The position numbers and the translations under genes were made by a program. Shown piece after piece: positions 1 to 13,351 of a DNA stretch of 64,000 nt (position 1 is the stretch's first letter; the number at the start of each line of letters is the position of its first letter). Under the pieces are notes generated by a model. It was given only the letters and a program-made list of their open reading frames with translations, had not been told where the DNA came from and made no database searches. The DNA is from Diphasiastrum complanatum. Taxonomy: Eukaryota > Streptophyta > Lycopodiopsida > Lycopodiales > Lycopodiaceae. The stretch covers positions 11,173,999 to 11,237,998 of the forward strand of contig CM055111.1 in assembly GCA_029204225.1 (NCBI GenBank). The letters are read 5' to 3'.

Positions 1-1007
1 TTCCCACAATTAAGTCGGAATAATGACAGAGAGAGATGATTATAGATTGAAGCATATTCATCACAGAACTATGAACCTCTAATCAAAGGATAACAAATAA
101 TTCATCGCTGGTCCCAACCGTACTCTGAGCTGAGGACCTCTCTAGATGAAAGAACAAATCCTTAAAAAGGAGCACAAGGGTTGCACTTCTATGCGTTAGG
201 CTAATTTCAGAAGAGATGTGCCTAAGATCCCACTATAGCAAGACCACACGAGTACTTTTTAAGGAACAAATCAAAAATGATCCTGGATTTTAACGATAAG
301 CTTCTCCCACTAAGCATGTTTTACCAAAATTTGTAGTGATATTGATTAAAAATATATTGGATAGATTGGAGTTGCAAGTAGCAATAAATGCACGTTCCTG
401 TATGGAAGCTCACTCTTGCAGATGCACGAAGTTGACAAGTAATCGGCTACACAACTTGTGAGTGTTCACGTGTCTCCTTTTCAGACAACCTAACAAGCTT
501 TTCTTTATGACCCAAACAGCACCTTAAACCAACAAATAATGAATAATACTCTGATCAGTCAACATAATTTCATTCCTAGCATCATTTAACAATTTCGAAT
601 AAGGCAATGCCCATTATTGTGGTCTGATGGATGAAGGACACGTTTCTACACTCAGTGTACTTTAAGTCTAGCTTTACGAGAGTTGCAAGGTCCTGAAACT
701 TAATTCCCATGTTCTCATATAGCTGGAAAAAAATGAGATATATATGTTCAAGAGCATTGTGTCAAAATTTCAGGCACAACAATATCCTAGATTCCTAATC
801 ATTAAGTACAGATCTAGTTTGTCAGTAACAACAAGCCAAAAACATGAATTCCACAAAGAACCCAATTTCTGTCTAAAAACTACAACCTAACCTGTACGTC
901 TACAAACATGTATCATCTTTAAATTCCAGACCATATATGTTAATAAGTGGCTTTCTATACACAGCCTACTTTGAAGCTCAGAAGACATACAATTATACTG
1001 GACGCAT
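1..1007. other. 3' flank of the protease gene, nothing else recognised
   Basis: AT-rich, with no reading frame that I can assign. It probably holds the 3' untranslated region and perhaps a short last protease exon. I tested candidate acceptors by eye (for example near 880 and 735), and they give a stop within two codons. Confidence 0.4.
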
Positions 1008-1807
1008 TCAAAACAATTGAGTCTGAAGCCTGGCAGACTTACAGTTGTAGTTGACCCAGCCAATCCGGGAGTTCTCCAAATCATACAACACCAGCTTGTC
1101 TTTCATCACAAGGTCTGTAAGTATAAGCCTGGGTTAAAATAAATGTTACAAGGTACTACTGCTGTAATATATGACTTCAAAGTTTAAAGTAAGATAGAAA
1201 ATAGAGCATGTAAGTTGAAGTGCATGATAAAGTGACAATATTGGCCAATAATTTCTGATTTTTGAAAATGGAGAGCACCTCCTAGAATTGTCAATTGGCT
1301 GTTATCTTTGGGTCCATTTGATGAGCTGGAAGATTGCCAACCTATACACCAAATAGGTGTATTGGAGAATTTCTGAAAAATAAACAATGATGGATCAAGC
1401 CAATATATTGAAACAAAGTTCTGCACAAGAAGCTCAATCAGATAAAATGGGACACATGGCTAGACTCAGAGATATAGCATTACAAGATGGAAGAATTTGC
1501 AGACTGCAATACAACTTAAATAAATTAAACTCATTAGATCAAGACCCAGAGGACTGCATTTGTAGCATGCCCCAAATACTAATCTTTAAAATTTACATCG
1601 GCACTATCCTGAAACTGAGTAGGACAAATAGAAGCACTCCTACAACATAACATTAACATAAATAGCAGCACTCCAATGTAAACAGTTGACTGAAAAGCCC
1701 CGTGTTACTATCATCAACATCTTAAACTTCCACCTTTTCTTTAGGAAGTCCAGACCCCCGTGTTTTTTGTCATTCATCTCTTCAAAACCCCTAGGTCATT
1801 TCTAGAT

Positions 1808-1864
<57 letters not shown>

Positions 1865-4800
1865 AACGTTTGCTGTCAATAAAAGATAGTTTTCAGGACT
1901 TAACAGCATCGATGCTCCGTCGAAGTTGAGTGCAACAGTAGGAAAAGTGGTCTCTAAACTGTCACATACTAACACAAAGGATTCTTAAAAGCATGCAATA
2001 AGGCATGCCAATCTCAGAAGAGATTTCAAAGAATATCTTACAAGCAAGAAAATAAGGTGCAAAACATGGTTGTGAAGAGTTCCAAATCCTCCAAATTTTT
2101 GACAGCATTCGTCAAAATGTTGCCACTGGCCAGATACATAATATTTGTGAATTTTAATCTGAGAACTTAGTGATGGAAATTTGTTTAGGGTGTTTGTAGA
2201 AGTCAAAATATGGTGCCTGATGATTTCCAAGGTGTGCAATGCAGGCATTGAAAATTAACCTACATCAGATTTCAATGCTTTCAAACCCAGCTTGAAACTG
2301 TAAGCCTTGTAATGAAAATGTGCAATTTTGCAACTGATCGTTCTCTTAACTTTTATCCCCTTTCAATACTTCTTGTTTGACTTGTAATTGTTCCCTCACA
2401 CAGGGGAAACACAAGCCATCAAAATTCATTGTGTAAATTCTATATAATAAATGGGAAACAGGCTCTCACCAATGGCAAAGTATATCTCAAAACTTTACTA
2501 CTTAGATGTCTTATTGAAATCTGTAAACCTACAGTAAAAGATGAGACGGATAGGAATGTAGTTATCAAATTATGATCAGTATAGATAGCCATGTAGACTT
2601 TTTTTTTAATGGGGGAAGAGAGAGGGGTTAAGGTTCAGCTACAAACCTCCCAGTAACAATGAAACATGTCTCTTGTTGGTAGGGAACAGGTTGTGATGTT
2701 GATGACTCCACAATCTGAAAGAAATTCTCACATGATTAATTCCCTATTGCAGTTAATACTTAATACTAAAAACCTATTAGAGAAAGGCATGTGTATATGT
2801 ACCGCTCTAACAAAGGTGTCATATGCCCTTTGTGGAAGGTAGGCAAGAGTAGTGCCACTGTCGAATATTGCACCGCTTGAATCAGCCGATGCAAATTCAG
2901 CAGGGTCAATTGATAGATTAGCTGAATTCACTGAGATACCCAGCAGATTCACATTGTAATGGCTCCTGCAGCAGAACAGATACAACACTCTACAGAAGTC
3001 TGAATTTTGACCTTGTCTTTGCTGTGGATTTTGGCAAAACATTATTTATATTTTTCATTTTTGCAACCCTGAAATTGATTCCCAAAGCTTTATCATAATT
3101 TACTCATGATGTTACCTGGCTGCAACATTGCTTGTTCGACTTGTTGTTGTGCAGTTTAAGATCAGTAAAAGACAGCACGCCTACCACAAGTGCTAGTACT
3201 TCTGACAAACCTAATCATGAATTACTGATTGCTACAAGTGTTTGAAGAAGAAAAAAGGCTCATTCTGCAAAGCAAGATGAGCACTTTGATGTGATGAACA
3301 CACTTGCAGATAATACATATTTGTAGGCCCATACCAATGTTTATTTCAAACACATTTGTAAACATGCTTTTTTAACTTCTCTTCTTAATTTGGGTGGTCG
3401 AGCCCCTTTGTACTTTGCAAAATGGGGCTACAAACTTATGGTAATAAGCTAGCAAGTAAACTTTGAACCTATCTCAACTTTGATATGTTTCAAGTATGCT
3501 TCAACTTAGATGGATGTGTAACTAGGCATGCTCACAGTTGTACAAAACTTTTAGACATCAAGTTTATAAGCACTTTGGCATAGTTTTGGGTCCATATTTT
3601 GTTGAAATGACGAATCGACACAAACGTTTTTACTCGTTTATGTTCGTCAATTGTCAACGTTTGTTTGCACATATCACATGAACTTCCAAGTTCTGTTGAT
3701 GAACATATCACATATTCTCCCATAAGTAATCATTAAAACTTGTGGGACCTAAGATGCTATAAGTACAAGCACAATCCATGAGGTACTTCATTGCTGGAGT
3801 CATTATGAGTTGGTTCCTTGGTGTGTGGCTCCTCCCCTCCCCGTGTATTAAATGATAGTTTTAACTCTTATCTCCTTTGTAATGATTTTTTCTTGTGTGA
3901 CACAAGCACATAATGCAGGTTCTTGCTATGCTCTTTGAACTTTCTATTGGTAATTGAAGCTAGAGTGAATTCTTGACAGTTGCGGATAAACTATGTGAAG
4001 TAGTTAGTAAAACCTAGTGTGCATACTACTTACAACAACAGATAGAGCTAGGAAATTTTAACTGCAAATTAAAAGTGATCAAAGGTATTACAAGGACAAA
4101 CCCATACCATCATGTCATAAGTGACAATTTTTAGAAAGGTGTAATGGGATTCACTAAGCAACACTAATAACTATCACAGCACAAGAGATAACTTACGCAT
4201 TGGGGACAAGAGGTGTAAACTGCATATCTGCCACAACAACGTCACCAATCACTAAAATGCCACCTCCACTTTGCTCTCCATTCAAACAATGAGCAAACTT
4301 ATGAGGAGCTTTTCCCTGTGCAGCTAACTGTGACGGAACTGAGAGATCCAGTTGCCCAAATCCCATTATGCCATCCACAGCCTGGCTCGAGCTGCTGAGT
4401 TGACCTGATTGATTGAAGCTACAGCTGATTGATTAAGACAGGACACCAAGACAGTATAAGGTTTCATGGGCTCGTCAAACAATTTAAAGCAATAGAAAGA
4501 TCAACGCATAAACATTTTATGATTACCTTAAAAACCATAAATGGCCACAGATATCCGATATTGTGTGCATTTCGCAGATGAATTATTCACAAGTGAAAGG
4601 GAAGGATATTCACCCAAAAACAACTTCTGTAGTTGCATTACTTCTTGAATTGCTGCCATCCAGCTGTTCATATTGAAAGGCATCTCTTATGTAGTAACCC
4701 TCTGCCGTGCTGCCATCTCCATATTCAAAACTGTAAGCACATGTGTTTTCAGAGGTGCAACTCGCTTCATTCACCGATTTTCCTACAGCACATAAAGGAT

Positions 4801-6887
4801 CTGAGCACTGAAGCGACTGACTAGATGATGTATGGGGATCATAGAAGCTCAGAGGAACCTGCAACCTCAAAACAGAATATACAGGTTTCACAACACTGCA
4901 CATATGCAGCACTAGGATTTCTGAAACCAGGAACGAACTTTCTCGGCTCAACAGTAAATTATCAAAACTCAAGATTGATGAAATGAAGTTGTAGTGCTCA
5001 CTTACCGATAATTCAATTTCAGTCGAGATAAAGGCATGAAATATAAGGAAATTTAACAATGGGAAACTTATAGAATGGCTATAAGGAGCACAAATGAAGT
5101 AGAGTGTATCAGGAAGAGCATCCTAACTGAACAGTGACTATTATATTACTGCATGAATGATGGCCAGCTCTGTGATGTAAATATCCATAAGAGCTAAAAG
5201 AATCATACCCCAAGATCACTTTTGGTAGGACAACCTACGCAAGGTTGGCAATTTACCCACAGTACATCACTCCCAGTATCCACCTGCACAACGTACTGCT
5301 TTGATGGAGTTCCCAAGCCCACCTCCGTGTAGTAAAGGCTGTAATAACACAGAAAGAACAGAGTTGTGCATAAACTCATCATATTCCAGCCTGTTTATCT
5401 ATCAAGTAAATTTTTAAAAACTACATAGGCCAACCTTATATTATTTTTTGGTTCAAATACCTGCTTCATAGCCAATGCTCAACAACAGAGTCCACAGACC
5501 AAAAAGCATCAAGTAGCGTATCAGGAAAGCAGGAATAATAGCACAAATTAGGGTGTCAATTGACCACAGAAGACTATACCCAACAAAACAAGTTTCTCGC
5601 TTTTGAATTCTAAAGCGATGCAGAAGAAGAAATATTTGAGGATGAGGAAGAACACATCACTGATGGACCTTTATCTTCATGATCAATTATAGAAGACCAT
5701 TTTTTCCACAGACAAAAAGCATCAAGTAGCGTACCAGGAAAGCAGGAATAATAGCACAAATTAGGGTTTCAATTGACCACTGAAGACTATACCCAATGTA
5801 AATATGCATCTCACCAAGATGGTCATTATAGAGAAGGATTAACACAGACACTCTGACTATAATTCTCATATGCTTCAGTTATAAAGCACTTGCACCACCT
5901 TGATTTTCCTCAACACTGCTAGCGGCATACTTGATGGAATGTGACATTTACAACACCCAAATAACCTAATTGTGGATAAAATTACGTTGTGTGGCAGAAG
6001 TCCAGCCATGAACAAAAACTCAGTATGGTAGCTACTGTAATATATATAGATCAGGACATCCTTTCCAAAAGCAGTAGGTTGCCTGAACCGTAACAGAAAA
6101 TTTGATGCAGGTAATTGGAAACTTTTTGGCATGACGGTCAGGTGCAAAGAAGTTGTAACAGTAACAAATGAGCTTCACTAACTCCGCGCCCCAAGCTTTT
6201 AACAAAAGACTTTAGTTCTAGCAGTGGTGAATGCACCGTTACTTTCAATCGGATTGGTATTGCAGGTGACGACGTAGCTGAAAGTATCGTCTGTGGTCAG
6301 CTGAACCTCTACTTTTGTTTTCATTAAGATCCGCTAGTAGGTCTAAGAAAAGCTCACTAGTCAATTTCCACATTCTTCCTCTTCCCTCACAAGTTATCAG
6401 CAATGTTAAGTTAAATGTCTTTATGAGCTATTCAATTCAAGCGCCTTCTTGTCTGCATGAGCTTCTTAGAAAATATACTCGGTTAGATTACCCAGATTCA
6501 CGCAAAACAACAGTGACTGGCGAAGTAAGAAGAAGGTCAAACAGGCAACAAATTAAACATTTAAGGGCCAAAAAAAAGGGGGGGGAAAGCTCGAGCAAGG
6601 GCGGCAAACGAGAGGTAAAAGAGAGCATAATACCCTGCTACAGATGGATCAAAAGTGCCTCCCAAGGGAAAATCGACTGCACTGGTAAGAAAGCGGCCAT
6701 GCCGCGCTTGATCATGCTCAAGGAGGCGCTGGAAGTATTGCTGGCTCATTCCCCTTCCGCCACTCTTCAGGCTAGATCCTTCAATTCCCGAATACCTGTG
6801 ATTGAGCTTCAAGATGCCCCCACCTGCTGCTGTGCCTGCTACCTGCTCAACGATCAGCAGCAACAGCAACCCAAAAACAACCGCCAT
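1008..6887 (-). CDS. Secreted plant aspartic protease (A1/pepsin family), nine exons traced
   Basis: Predicted endopeptidase of the plant aspartic protease-like family, entering the secretory pathway. Exons (minus strand): 6887-6634, 5338-5209, 4858-4614, 4424-4197, 2965-2803, 2714-2647, 1958-1865, 1372-1279, 1114-1008. All splice phases agree and give about 460 residues, close to the family norm of 450-500. I chose the ATG at 6887 because a hydrophobic signal peptide ([18 protein letters not shown]) follows at once; an in-frame upstream Met at 7052 would bury it. Exon 2 carries the first active site ([12 protein letters not shown]) and exon 5 the second ([12 protein letters not shown]). Exon 4 has DGIMGFGQ, exon 7 [13 protein letters not shown], exon 8 PIWCIGW and TILG, exon 9 [16 protein letters not shown]. 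The 3' end is uncertain: a perfect donor GTAAGT overlaps the last Cys codon (1042-1037), so a short tenth exon may exist; without it the frame stops at 1008. Several introns carry repeats. The family assignment is firm; the substrate is unknown. Confidence 0.9.
1811..1859. repeat. (GA)n microsatellite in the protease intron between exons 7 and 8
   Basis: About 49 bases of uninterrupted GA, starting 6 bases beyond the exon 7 boundary. On the gene's strand it is a CT run immediately downstream of the GTAAGC donor. Confidence 0.97.
5491..5797. repeat. Direct duplication of about 93 bp inside the protease gene's first intron
   Basis: Copy A (5491-5583) and copy B (5705-5797) share a near-identical stretch that begins TCCACAGAC and runs through AGCATCAAGTAGCGTA to GACTATACCCAA. 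I count only a few substitutions and a 1-base indel. About 120 bases of unrelated sequence lie between them. There is no reading frame in common with the protease. Confidence 0.9.
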
Positions 6888-7151
6888 CGCTCCTGCATCA
6901 TTAGGCTTTCTAAGAGCAAAATTTCCACAGCAAGGATAAAGAGATCTAGCCCAAATCATGACTTGCTCACAGCGATCCAAGGCAGGTTCTGCTACAAGCT
7001 GGGATCTTTGGGAGACAGAAAGGTACAGCACTGAGATCTGAGAAAAACCCAAATCTCAGAAATGCCAAAGATCGAAGATTGAATGTGATTGATCAATCCA
7101 AATGAATTGAAAGAAGGGAGTCTTTTCCTAGAAAAGGAGGTCATATGCCGG

Positions 7152-7160
7152 ATAAATATA
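7152..7160 (-). promoter_or_regulatory. Possible TATA box of the aspartic protease gene
   Basis: On the minus strand the sequence reads TATATTTAT, about 265 bases upstream of the chosen ATG. Spacing is plausible for a TATA element plus a 5' leader of about 230 bases. No other support. Confidence 0.35.
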
Positions 7161-7169
7161 CCACCTGGC

Positions 7170-7933
7170 ATCAGAACACGTTACCAGGTAAATAGGTATG
7201 ACAAGGTAATTTGACTTTTACGTTGTCAACTACTTTTGGGTCACAATTTTCCAGGATTCTTCCATCCTTTGCTCATCAGCAATCCTTTTTTTGAGTTATC
7301 CACACACAAAAAAATATGCAATTTTTAAAGTTTCTCCAATTTTTTGAGCGATCCACCAAAAACCCACAACTTTTAAAGCTTCTCTCAGGACTCTAAAAAA
7401 TCGTCTAATAAATTTTGATACTAATTTTTCAAAAATAATGTTGATTCCATTCTTATACTTTGTTGGTTTCTTGAGCATTGCTTTCATCCAAATTCCACCT
7501 CTATCCATCTAGTAGAGTAGAGTGCTCTCAAAAGAAATATCAAAACAACAAGGTGGTTGAGAAATCTTGAGATGCTTTGTTTTAAGCATGGCACTTCATG
7601 GAAGTTCTTTAAAAAAAACTCCATGAAAGTTTTTAAGAAAAAAAAACTCCTTTCAAACTCACCTAAGAGTGACATCTCATTTTCAAATCATCCTATCAAA
7701 GCAAAGCTATAAACAACAACAAAAAATGACTTCATAAAGTACTATAAATTATTGTCAATATTTTCAAAGTTAGTTTCAAAATTTGCAAACCATAGTTTTA
7801 TTACATGGACAACTTCCAAAAAAAAGGTATTTTGAAAGAGACAACCCAATGAGTGTACCCCTTGCTTACAACTCTTCAACAAAAGCAAATAAGGTATTAT
7901 AATTATATAATAATCATATCAATCTAAATTGTG
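7170..7933. other. AT-rich intergenic DNA, no feature seen
   Basis: Poly-A/poly-T rich sequence upstream of the protease promoter. The short open frames here are low complexity and match nothing I know. Confidence 0.5.
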
Positions 7934-8400
7934 GCTATAAGTAGTGGATATATATTGAAGAGGCATAATCTTTGAAATTAATAGCTCAAGTGCCAAATTC
8001 AAACAATTGGAATGTAATACTTTAATGGTTTCATAAGCGTAATAGAGGCTTTTTTTCAAAGTTGAAGCTAGAAGTAATCTATATAAACTAAAGAGACATA
8101 ACTTTGAAAGTAAAAGGTCAAATGCCAAATTCAAGCAATTAGAATGTAATACTTTACTAGTTATATTAGCAAGAGCACCTTTTCAAAGTTGCAGCTAAGA
8201 CTAGTGAATATGATTTGAAGAGTAGGTCAAATGCCAATTTTCAGCAATTGGGCTATATAATCTTGTTGGTTTTTTAAAAGCATACTAAAGTCCCTTTTAT
8301 AGTTTGTAGCTAGAACTAGTGGATATAAATGGAGGCATAAACTAGGAAACTAATAGGTGAAGTGCCGATTTTAGCAACTTGCAAGCAAGCACTACTAGAC
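7934..8400 (+). repeat. Four diverged tandem copies of a 115-133 bp unit
   Basis: A GCTAgAActAGTGGATATA-like segment starts at 7934, 8067, 8194 and 8309. Each is followed by GAGGCATAA/GAGACATAA, then a GTCAAATGCCAAaTTCAgCAATTgG-like block and a TTTCAAAGTT-like block. Spacings are 133, 127 and 115 bases. Copies differ by many substitutions and small indels, so the array is old. No coding frame is conserved across units. Confidence 0.8.
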
Positions 8401-9540
8401 TTCTCAAGGTCTCTTTCCAAGGGAATGGAAAGTCTAAACAAGGATTGTGTGGTCAAGGAGAAAGCATTACAACTTGCAAGGCCTTCTAAACAAAGCTTTT
8501 ATAATGTTTGAGTTTTCTAAGGAGAATAGTGTGCACATGTATGGTTTCCCATTTCCAAAAAAATTTGTGCAAGACAAAGTCAAGTATTTGTTGTTAGGTA
8601 GGTCTTAGGACAAAGTCTTTGCAATACAATATTACGCATAAAACCGATTGATTTAGTAACAATTTTTGAAAGAGCTAGACTTTGCACAAGTAGTGAAATA
8701 TTAACAATATTCCACATAGAGTCCAACCAAAAATGTCTTGATTTGAAAAAAAAAATACAAGCTCATGGGAGGGAATTCTAAGTGACAAACAAAGCCTTCC
8801 CCACTGAAACCAAAATGATAGCAAAAATTAGCATTTTTTGTAACAAACATGTTCACATAAAAGTCCTAAAGGCAGCAACCCTTGGCCCCATTCCCTTAAA
8901 AGGATGAAAGGGCTACGATAATTGGCCCATATGTTATGTGATGGCAATTTAGACGCTTTTTTTGGCCTTTTTGTGTTGGAAAAGTCTTGGGGCTAGAAAA
9001 GTTGTCCAAAAACTTGATATTGCACGAGGTTTGTTCGAGATACCAAGCCAAAAAAGTTGACATTACTAAAAGAGAATAACTTCTTGGAAAATGACATCAC
9101 ATTTGCATCACGCACAAGGAAAAAGATGTCAGGGCAATGAAGCATGAATTTACCTCCCAAATGTACATTGTAGCCATCCCCCTAAGCTTCTAGAAAGCCC
9201 TTAGACCAATTGGTTGATTACATATTCAATCAACCAGTATTATAATTAGCAAGAAAGCAGGCATTTGAAGTTGAAAATGATTCAGGTTTTCATAGCACAA
9301 TTTAATAAGAAATTAAATGAGACACAGATATTTTAGAGCTTCCATCGTCTCTTCTTTAATCAACTATCTCTTTTATAGATATTATTTACAAGTCTTTCAG
9401 GTCAGTACTTTCTACCTACTTAATTAATTACAGCCACTTTGTAGTTGGTAACCGCCTTGGTAGCCGCCTTTAAGTAGTAAAGACTATGTACAAGTAGATG
9501 TACTGCCATAAAGTCTTCTGACAGTACTTTGATCGACTTC
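8401..9540. other. Intergenic, nothing recognised
   Basis: AT-rich sequence with no long frame, no repeat structure and no recognisable transposon motif. Confidence 0.45.
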
Positions 9541-9544
9541 TCCC

Positions 9545-9790
9545 TGATGAGGGAGTCGAGTGAGTCGAGTTAGTCAAATTAGTTGAGGTTTGATAAAAAG
9601 GTGATGAAGTTGGGCAAGTCGAAAAAAGTCGAGTTGTCGATGGAGTTGATGGAGTTAGTCGGGTATGTCGATGTCGAGTAAGTCGGATACGTCGATGTCG
9701 AGTATGATGGAGTGAGATGTTGAGTATATACATGAGAAACGTTGAAGTCGATGAAGTTGATGACTTCGTAGTCGATGGAGTCGTACTTCG
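9545..9790. repeat. Degenerate GTCGAGT/GTCGATG short tandem array
   Basis: The motif GTCGA recurs roughly every 6-20 bases (AGTCGAGTGAGTCGAGTTAGTC, GTCGATGTCGAGTAAGTCGG, GTCGATGTCGAGTATGATGG). The Ser/Thr-rich open frames on the minus strand (9470-10033) are products of this repeat, not genes. Confidence 0.8.
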
Positions 9791-9907
9791 ACAGATTTTC
9801 AGAATGCAAATTACCGACAAGATTTTGGACCTGAGCATTAAAATCCAGCACTTTTTTGTTTTTTGTGTTGTGGCTCTGTTTTTGTGTGTTTTGGATAAGT
9901 AGGAATC

Positions 9908-9911
<4 letters not shown>

Positions 9912-9961
<50 letters not shown>
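9912..9961. repeat. (GA)n microsatellite
   Basis: About 50 bases of uninterrupted AG/GA. Confidence 0.97.
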
Positions 9962-9964
<3 letters not shown>

Positions 9965-10270
9965 AGCATTGATAGACAAAACGTGTTTTATGAAAATTTG
10001 ATTGGGCCACATGTACTTTAGGATTCTAACCAACGCTAGTCAATGGAATTTCATTGATAGACACATTTGTTTCGCTATTTCCCATAGTGCATATTCTATT
10101 TCAACTAACAACCAATATATATCGTGTTTGTTTGAGATTCTTGTAATATGTGTGTAGATGCAACCTTTGAAATGAAAACATGAAAAACTTTGGTTTCTAT
10201 GAAATAAAGGTTTTGGAAATAAATAATAACAATATAGTGAGGAGACATTTCTTCACCCAGTGATGCTAAC

Positions 10271-10429
10271 ACTCTGTTATCGAGATGGTCCAGTAGTCTC
10301 AAGGCCAGTCCAACTATGTTATCGAGATGGTCAAGTAGTCTAGGCTAGTCCAACTCACTTATCTGATCACTCTGTTATCGAGATGGTCCAATAGTCTCAA
10401 GGCCAGTCCAACTCACTTATCTGATCACT
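10271..10429 (+). repeat. Three tandem copies of a TGTTATCGAGATGGTC unit
   Basis: Copies begin at 10275, 10317 and 10373. Each contains TGTTATCGAGATGGTC, then AGTAGTCT or AATAGTCT, and GTCCAACT. Copies two and three also carry the extension CACTTATCTGATCACT, so the unit is 42 or about 56 bases. The copies are very similar, so the duplication is recent. Confidence 0.92.
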
Positions 10430-13278
10430 AATCCTACATATATACCCATTGCCATGAAAAATAATTCACATCAAGATTCACACGAAGATGCATAAACACC
10501 AAAACCATAATAGAATGAGAAAAGAAACGAGAATAAAAGCAAGGAAATCCAATTGCCAAAGTGCTAGAATCTCCATCTTCTCTTAATTGAGAATAATAAT
10601 GGAACCACTATGTATAGTTGAGTTTAGGTGTTCCTCCCTTCTTCCTATTGGCCAACTTCTACCTCCCTAAACTTTCAAATTCCAAAATAGGAGGGGAGCA
10701 CCTTTTATTCTTTGTCTTGACTTTTAGGCCTCTAATTGCTTTGCAATGGCCCAAAGGCCTTTTAATTATGATTATAAAATGAAATAATGGTGTGCTCACT
10801 GGATTGGACTTACACACATAGCGTGCCAAAGCCCTCACACTTATTTACTTTATAAAAAATGTATACGTGGGTCCCACCAACAGGAGCTTATTCTCAATTG
10901 TCACCAAGGGTGCAAAGAAATGGGTTTTCCACCTTTGGATAAGGGTGGGGTCCCCTCAAATTTGAGAGGCACCTCAAAGTTTTCAGTGTGATGCACTCAT
11001 AGCCACTCATTCCTCTACTTTCTCACAAGGCTACTTAAAAAGTTCATCACATGCACTCCTTGCACCATTTTAGGAAGTACATTTGCAAAAAAAAAAATTA
11101 AAAGAGAAGGTGTTGTGCAAGGAGATGAGTGGTGATGGTTGTGCCACTACAAACCCTTACATGGTGGATGGAGTGCATGTGGTGCACTCCTTACCAAGAG
11201 GCCCCACTGTCCCACTACCACTTAGCTTTCTTGCCCTTTCCCTCTCATGTTAACTTGAATTCTTGGCTAGGAGTGCAATAGAGAGCTAAAACCTCAATGT
11301 GCCTCCAAACCTCAATGTTGGGGCCATGTCGCCTTTCTCTACTTCTATTTGGAATTACATGTAAGATTTAATTTTGCCAAAATCTTCCATTTCAAAACAA
11401 GAAAAAAATCTTCCAATTGCTAAGTTCAAGTTTCCGACATAAATGTTGCTTTGGTGGGTCAACGAGGTGTGGGTAGAGGCTGCTCCCTTGGATTTAAGCG
11501 AGCCTCACTATTGACATCTCAATGTTGGCTGAAAATAGCATGCTCCCTCAAAACATAAGCTTAATAATAGTTTTTTAGCTTTTTAAAGTTCTATAAAAAA
11601 AAATTGCTAACTTTGGACAAAAGTTTACAAAAGTTCAAAAGTTTGCAAACTTTGTGTAGGTTTGAAGGTAATCATCATAAGCTAAAAGCTTAAGTTGCAA
11701 AAAGTACCTCATCTAACTTTAACATCAAGCCTTATAAACTTTGCAACTAATCCTAACCTTAACTTTACAAGTTGCAAAGTGCAATAAAATTTAGCTTTTA
11801 AGCTTGTTGAAACTTTAAGCAAATACATGAAAATGTATTGAATTGAGAAGTTAAAGTTCCAAAGGGAGGGTGAGGCATATTCTTGCCTCTCCCCCCTATC
11901 CTACCATACCATGTTCTACCCTCATCGCAACCCAAGTACAGGCACGACTAGGGCATCGCCTTCCATGGGGGGCAATTTTTTTGTCCTACTTGAGAGGGAG
12001 GAGGGGCCTTTCAAGTTGTGATCCCTCTCTTGCATTCCTATTTCCTCTTTGCAAAAAGAGGTGAGGTATCAAACTCTTTTGTGTTCATAATTGCTCTGAA
12101 TCTTGTGTGGATTCCAAACCCTTCCATAATTGGACGTATGTACCTGCATACTGGTTGGGGCGACTGCTTACAATAGGATGTCAAATCTTGGAAGGTGGTG
12201 GTAAGTAGTGCTAAGGCAGGACTTAGCCACATGTGAATGTGGGAGGTGCCCTCACACCTCATGCATGGCCATGTAAGGTGGTAGTCGTAAGACCTGCCAT
12301 ATGTCAGTATGGGTCAAGTGGTTGTTTATCAGAATGACATGAAAATTGTTCTATGCAAAATAATGGATTCATCTTGGGGCTTAGAATGGGTGGGGTGAAG
12401 GCCTTGCATTATGCACATTCACGGTGCCCACAATAGAGAGAACTCAATCACCAACATCTTTAGGCCTAATGTAGGCCGTGATTTGCTGGATATGGTGTAG
12501 GCAATTAGTATGCTTTAGCAAGTAGTATCCTTAGCATTTCCCTTGATCTTAGACTCCAATGGTTTGGACACTCTAGTAGTGAATACAAAAGCTCACAATT
12601 TCAATACTAGGATGCTAGATAAGATCAGATTCTATAGTATTTTCAATATTTATTCATGTACTTGATGTCAAGGTTCTTAATAAAGATTGAGTAGAACTTG
12701 AGGACAGATTTGCATGCAAGTCAAGTTTATGTTTTGTGTTTACACTCCCTTTAAACTATCATGTCATAATTTCTTGACCTAATTAAAAATCTTCTATAAT
12801 ACCTTAGAAATGGGCCTCAAGTCTTAACTTAATATTAAATCACGTTGATGACTAAAAGCCCATTTTAAAGCTTAGGACCCATTTAAAGGATGCCCCCCTT
12901 TCATCGTCCTCTATTAAGAGTATTACCTATCGTGCCTCTTGGGGGGTCATACCTCTTGGAGAGGCTACGTAACTCTCTCCTTCTCTCTCATTGTATACAT
13001 TCTAATGTAATATTTAAAATTGAAATTAGAAGAGAATTATTCATATGTACGGATAGTAGAGAAAGAAATCAAGTCTACTGTTGTGCTTCCTACCAATTAT
13101 GAATCTATTTTGCTTTAGATTATGATTGGATAGGTCTTATGATCTACTTTGGTATTTTTGAAGATATATATTGTTCAACCTAATCTTAGTATGTATACTA
13201 AACTCTGTGATTGAAAAGGAAAAAACTAAAAAACATTTGAACAAATATGTATGCAGATGTGTGTCTTGGTTTAAAACT

Positions 13279-13280
<2 letters not shown>
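10430..13280. other. Intergenic, nothing recognised
   Basis: No frame, domain or repeat that I can assign. The short open frames near 11870-12262 on both strands show no family motif. Confidence 0.45.

Positions 13281-13351
<71 letters not shown>

Noticed and set aside
6315-7034. 239-codon plus-strand open frame
   Set aside because: It is the antisense shadow of protease exon 1; the minus strand has the signal peptide and matching splice sites.
9470-10033. 187-codon Ser/Thr/Arg-rich minus-strand frame
   Set aside because: Generated by the GTCGA short repeat and the GA microsatellite; no conserved motif.
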